A stretch of 6,908 nucleotides of DNA from Euzebyaceae bacterium (GTDB lineage Bacteria; Actinomycetota; Nitriliruptoria; Euzebyales; Egibacteraceae), in assembly GCA_013696915.1 (NCBI GenBank), contig JACCXR010000136.1:1-6908 (forward strand). The letters are read 5' to 3'. Under the pieces are notes generated by a model. The model had not been told where the DNA came from. It saw only the letters and a program-made list of their open reading frames with translations, and searched no databases. This document shows positions 4,100-6,908 of the stretch, piece after piece (positions within the stretch are counted from its first letter, which is position 1; every line of letters starts with the position of its first letter). Made by a program: the position numbers and the translations under genes.

Positions 4100-6595
4100 A
4101 TGAAGGTCCTTGCACGGTTGCTCGTGCCGCTGTTCGTCGTCGCCGCCGCCGGGATGCCGGCGCTTCCCGCGCAGGCGGCCCTGCGCGCCACCCCGGACGA
4201 GACCTGGGGCGCGAACGGCCAGGTCAACGCCATCGTCCGCTTCCGGGACCGGGTCTACATCGGCGGGGAGTTCACCGAGGTGCGCTCCGGGAGCGAGACG
4301 CTCGTCCGCCAGCGCGTGGCCGCGATCGACGTCGCGACCGGCGCAGTGGACCCCGCGTTCGACGTGCCCGTCGGACCGGGAACCGTGTACGCGCTCGCGG
4401 TCTCGGCCGACGGCAGCCGTCTGTTCATCGGCGGGTCGTTCTCCAGGATCGGCGACGCGCAACGCCGCAACCTCGTGGCGGTCGACCCGGCGACGGGTGC
4501 GATCGACGACGCGTGGCCGGCGTCGGCCACCGGCAGCGTGCACGCGCTGGTCGTCGACGGCAGCAGGCTGTACGCCGCTGGGTCGTTCACGTCGATCGCA
4601 GGTGCGGCCCGGCAGCGGCTCGCGCTGCTGTCGACCGCGACCGGTGCCGTCACTGCGGGGTGGACGCCCTCGGCGAACGGTCTGGTGCGGGCACTGGCCC
4701 TCGACTCCGGCGGCGACCGGCTCCTCGCGGCCGGCATCTTCACCGCGGTCGGCAACGTCGCGCAGAGCTACCTGGCAGCGCTCGACGCGGACACCGGCGA
4801 CCTCGACCGCGACTTCCGTCCCGAGGCAGGCCACCCGGTCTTCGACGTCGCCGCCACGCCGACCACCGTGGTCGTCGCGGTCGGCGGGCCCGGCGGCCGC
4901 GTCTACGGCTTCAACCCCGACACCGGCCGCCGCCGCTGGCGGGTCATGGCCGACGGTGACGCGCAGGCGATCGACGTGATGGACGGCACCGTCTACGTCG
5001 GCGGCCACTGGATCGGGATCGGCGGCCGCACCGAGGAGAAGTACCGCCGGTTCGTCGCGCTCGACGCCGAGACCGGCGACTTCCGGAGTTCCTTCGCGCC
5101 CATCGTCAACAACCACGTCTGGGCCGTCACCGCCGACCCCGGGCTGTCACGGCTCTACATCGGCGGGCGGTTCTCCCGGGTGTCGGGTGAGCGGCAGCAG
5201 GGCTTCGCGCAGTTCAGCGACCCAACGGCCCCTCCGCCACCGGATCTGCGGCCCCCGACCGCGCCCACCGGCCTGTCGGCGACGGCCGACGAGACCGGCG
5301 TCGACCTCGAGTGGACAGCGTCCACCGACGAGGTCGGTGTCGCCGGGTACGACGTGTACCGCGACGGCACCTTGATCGCGGCCACGACGACGACCGCGTA
5401 CCGCGACGCCGCGGTGGCGCCCGAGACCTCCTACTCCTACACCGTCCGTGCACGTGACGCGGCCGGCAACAATTCCGCGGCCAGCGACACCGTGACGGTG
5501 ACGACTCCCGCGGTCGAGCCGTCGCCCTCGCCGAGCCCGTCGCCGTCGCCGAGCCCGTCGCCGTCGCCGTCGCCGTCGCCGAGCCCGTCGCCGTCGCCGT
5601 CGCCGAGCCCGTCGCCGAGCCCGTCGCCGTCCCCGTCACCCACCGGTCCGTCCGACATCACCGTCCAGCGCGCCGCCGGCGCGAGCCGGGTGGAGACGGC
5701 CGTCGAGGTATCACAGCAGTTCTGGCCGTCCGCCTCCGATGCGGTCCTCGCGACCGCCGCCGCGTTCCCGGACGCGCTGTCCGCCGGCGCGCTGGCGGCC
5801 GGGCTCGACGCCCCGTTGCTTCTGACCCCGCCCGACGGCCTGGCTCCTGCAGTGCTCGCCGAGCTCCAGCGGCTGGGCGTGGAGCGCGTGTGGCTGCTCG
5901 GTGGCCCCGTCGCGTTGGCCCACGGCATCGACGCCGAGCTGCAGGCGGCCGAGATGGACGTCCGCCGGCTGGCGGGCGCAGACCGTTACGCCACGGCCGT
6001 CGCGGCCGTGGCCGAAGCGGGCGTGCCGCTCACCGGTGAGGTGGTCCTCGCCTCCGGTCAGGACTTCCCGGACGCGGTCGCCGCGGGCGCGCTCGCCGCT
6101 TCCCCGGACCGACTGCCCGCACTGCTGACGGCCCGGGACGCCCTTCCAGAGTCGACCGAGGCGGCGCTCGCGGACCTGCAGGTCCGTTCGGTCACGATCC
6201 TCGGAGGACCGGCGGCAGTGTCGCTCGCGGTGCAGGCCCGGCTCACGGCGCTCGGCTACGCCGTGACGCGCCTCGCGGGCCCCACCCGGTACGACACGTC
6301 GGTGGCCGTGGCCGACGCCGCGCTTGAGCGCGCCGACGAGCCCGCCGTGCCGGTGATCTTCGCGACGGGAGGGAACTTCCCGGACGCCTTGTCCGCCGGC
6401 GCGCTCGCCGCCCGGCTCAACGCGACGCTGGTGCTCGTTCCGCCTGATGACCTGGCGCAGGCGCCGCCCGTGGGCCCCTACCTCGCGGAGCGGCGCGAAC
6501 TGTTCTCCGCGGGGGTGCTCGTCGGCGGCAGCGTCGCGGTGAGCGAGAACACCGCCGCGCAGCTGCAGGCCGTCCTGTCCGAGCCCCCGCCCTAG
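4100..6595 (+). CDS. Secreted cell-wall-bound protein: beta-propeller-like repeats, FN3 domain, Pro-Ser linker, three CWB2 repeats
   Basis: An 831-residue exported protein. Residues 1-26 are a signal peptide (MKVLAR, a Leu/Val/Ala core, AQA before the likely cut). Residues about 38-375 hold six copies of a motif like GGxFxxI/V (55, 111, 160, 211, 301, 355), each typically followed by VAxDxxTG and then an aromatic-Pro or Asp-Phe turn. This is the delta-60/DUF5122-like pattern expected to fold as a beta-propeller. Residues 385-470 are a fibronectin type III domain (PPTAPTGLSA, VAGYDVYRDG, YSYTVRARDAAGN). Residues 474-513 are exactly 20 Pro-Ser pairs, an extended wall-spanning linker. Residues 520-829 are three cell-wall-binding type-2 repeats starting near 520, 621 and 722, with RxAGxxRxxTAV, FPDALSAGALAA and LLGGPVA/ILGGPAAV motifs. 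In Clostridioides these repeats hold proteins to a wall polymer; here the same anchoring role is inferred. The propeller ligand or activity is unknown, and I see no enzyme active site. The protein has no Cys. Its own promoter and upstream hairpins suggest it is transcribed independently of cysH. Confidence 0.88.
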   Translation: MKVLARLLVPLFVVAAAGMPALPAQAALRATPDETWGANGQVNAIVRFRDRVYIGGEFTEVRSGSETLVRQRVAAIDVATGAVDPAFDVPVGPGTVYALAVSADGSRLFIGGSFSRIGDAQRRNLVAVDPATGAIDDAWPASATGSVHALVVDGSRLYAAGSFTSIAGAARQRLALLSTATGAVTAGWTPSANGLVRALALDSGGDRLLAAGIFTAVGNVAQSYLAALDADTGDLDRDFRPEAGHPVFDVAATPTTVVVAVGGPGGRVYGFNPDTGRRRWRVMADGDAQAIDVMDGTVYVGGHWIGIGGRTEEKYRRFVALDAETGDFRSSFAPIVNNHVWAVTADPGLSRLYIGGRFSRVSGERQQGFAQFSDPTAPPPPDLRPPTAPTGLSATADETGVDLEWTASTDEVGVAGYDVYRDGTLIAATTTTAYRDAAVAPETSYSYTVRARDAAGNNSAASDTVTVTTPAVEPSPSPSPSPSPSPSPSPSPSPSPSPSPSPSPSPSPSPSPSPTGPSDITVQRAAGASRVETAVEVSQQFWPSASDAVLATAAAFPDALSAGALAAGLDAPLLLTPPDGLAPAVLAELQRLGVERVWLLGGPVALAHGIDAELQAAEMDVRRLAGADRYATAVAAVAEAGVPLTGEVVLASGQDFPDAVAAGALAASPDRLPALLTARDALPESTEAALADLQVRSVTILGGPAAVSLAVQARLTALGYAVTRLAGPTRYDTSVAVADAALERADEPAVPVIFATGGNFPDALSAGALAARLNATLVLVPPDDLAQAPPVGPYLAERRELFSAGVLVGGSVAVSENTAAQLQAVLSEPPP
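5519..5638 (+). repeat. Low-complexity Pro-Ser coding tract (20 CCN-Ser codon pairs)
   Basis: 120 bp encode (Pro-Ser)20 using mainly CCG for Pro and alternating TCG and AGC for Ser, so that units such as CCGTCGCCGAGC recur irregularly. The mixed Ser codons break perfect repetition, but the tract should still be open to length change by slippage or recombination in 6-bp steps, always in frame. Confidence 0.9.
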
Positions 6596-6738
6596 TCAGC
6601 CAGGTCGCTCGACGTCGGCGCGGCGTTCAAGCCCTCAGCGGTGGTTCCTGCCGTATACGGGAGAAACGACCGCCGAACGGCCAGCAGCTGTCGGCGCGCC
6701 CCCCAGTCTGGTGACTGGAGCTCCTGGCCACCGGCGGG
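6596..6738. other. Short convergent intergenic region with a 10-bp palindrome and a small hairpin
   Basis: This gap lies between two converging genes and holds no ORF I can support. It contains the perfect palindrome CCGTATACGG (6651-6660) and the hairpin CCAGTC-TGGT-GACTGG (6703-6718). The hairpin is 21 bases beyond the minus-strand stop and could serve as a terminator for either gene. Neither side has a T-tract, so termination is only a possibility. Confidence 0.35.
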
Positions 6739-6908
6739 TCAGTACACGAGCCCCGTGGCCCCCTCGGCGCTCAGCAGCTCCACGAACCGTGCGGAGCCCG
6801 CCAGCTGGGTACCGGGGCGGAAGTCCGCTTCCGTCAGGCCCCGCCGGAGGGCGCACGGCGTGCACACGGTCACGGTGCCGGCGGCGTAGATCGCGTCGAG
6901 CAGCTCGC
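6739..6908 (-). CDS. C-terminal end of a DsrE-family protein with intact CxxC (5' end outside window)
   Basis: Read on the minus strand from the window edge to a TGA (complement of 6739-6741), one frame gives 55 residues with a clear DsrE-family ending. It opens with a helix ELLDAIYAAG, then VTVCTPCALRRGLTEADF, then a strand-turn GTQLAGSARFVELL, and ends in LVY. The CxxC followed by Arg-Gly and a Thr-Glu/Asp helix is the classic motif of small DsrE-like proteins, and its first Cys lies where TusD/DsrE carry the persulfide. Function (sulfur transfer or a thiol/redox role) cannot be settled from the fragment. It is convergent with the surface-protein gene and so not in the cysH operon. Other ORFs that can be drawn here on either strand are Arg/Pro-rich and look like shadows. 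Confidence 0.75.
   Translation of the reverse strand, partial: ELLDAIYAAGTVTVCTPCALRRGLTEADFRPGTQLAGSARFVELLSAEGATGLVY

Noticed and set aside
3995..5116. A 373-codon minus-strand frame opposite the surface-protein gene
   Set aside because: Asp/Val/Arg-rich shadow of the propeller repeats with no domain or ribosome binding site; the plus-strand gene has a signal peptide and clear domains.
5519..5640. Regular short repeats considered as a CRISPR-like or tandem-repeat array
   Set aside because: There are no unique spacers; the repeats are codon-level Pro-Ser repetition inside a clear reading frame.
5437..5928. Minus-strand frame with Gly-Asp repeats that looks like a calcium-binding RTX-type tract
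   Set aside because: The Gly-Asp run is just the reverse complement of the Pro-Ser codons of the linker; the rest has no supporting domain.
6622..6660. GTTCAAGCCC and nearby stems considered as a tRNA T-arm
   Set aside because: No matching acceptor stem, anticodon arm or D-arm at proper spacing on either strand.
6635..6889. Overlapping small frames at 6635-6865 (minus) and 6641-6889 (plus)
   Set aside because: Both are Arg/Pro/Gly-rich without domains and conflict with the minus-strand DsrE-family frame ending at 6739.

Overview
The window is very G+C-rich (by eye about three quarters G+C), with GTG and ATG starts, tightly coupled genes, an LmeA/DUF2993 protein and a secreted protein ending in cell-wall-binding type-2 repeats after a long Pro-Ser linker. 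This combination suggests a high-GC actinobacterium. A deep branch such as Nitriliruptoria/Euzebya-like bacteria would fit, but that placement is inference only.

Layout. Positions 1-975 hold the 3' end of a membrane-protein gene and, starting on the very next base, an LmeA-like lipid-binding envelope protein. Positions 976-1057 are a short control region with an inverted repeat. Positions 1058-3881 form one compact five-gene operon: a winged-helix regulator with a C-terminal TusA-like domain, three small DsrE/Tus-fold proteins and a [4Fe-4S]-type adenylyl-sulfate reductase (CysH). The last four genes are joined by start/stop overlaps. Two tandem hairpins follow (3887-3953), then a promoter region. 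Positions 4100-6595 encode an 831-residue exported protein: signal peptide, beta-propeller-like repeats, fibronectin type III domain, (Pro-Ser)20 linker and three cell-wall-binding repeats. At the right edge, on the minus strand, is the C-terminal end of a fourth DsrE-family protein, which keeps a CxxC motif.

The most interesting part is the 1058-3881 operon. Its TusA-like domain plus three DsrE-type proteins look like a complete TusA/TusBCD sulfur-relay set. However, none of these four parts contains a cysteine, although known Tus/Dsr relays carry sulfur as a cysteine persulfide. They are fused to, or encoded beside, a DNA-binding protein and feed into a cysH that keeps all its catalytic and cluster cysteines. 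A reasonable hypothesis is that the relay fold has been reused as a non-catalytic sensing or regulatory complex controlling sulfate assimilation. Cysteine is rare in this genome in general (the 831-residue surface protein and the LmeA-like protein also have none), so the absence matters for mechanism more than for statistics.
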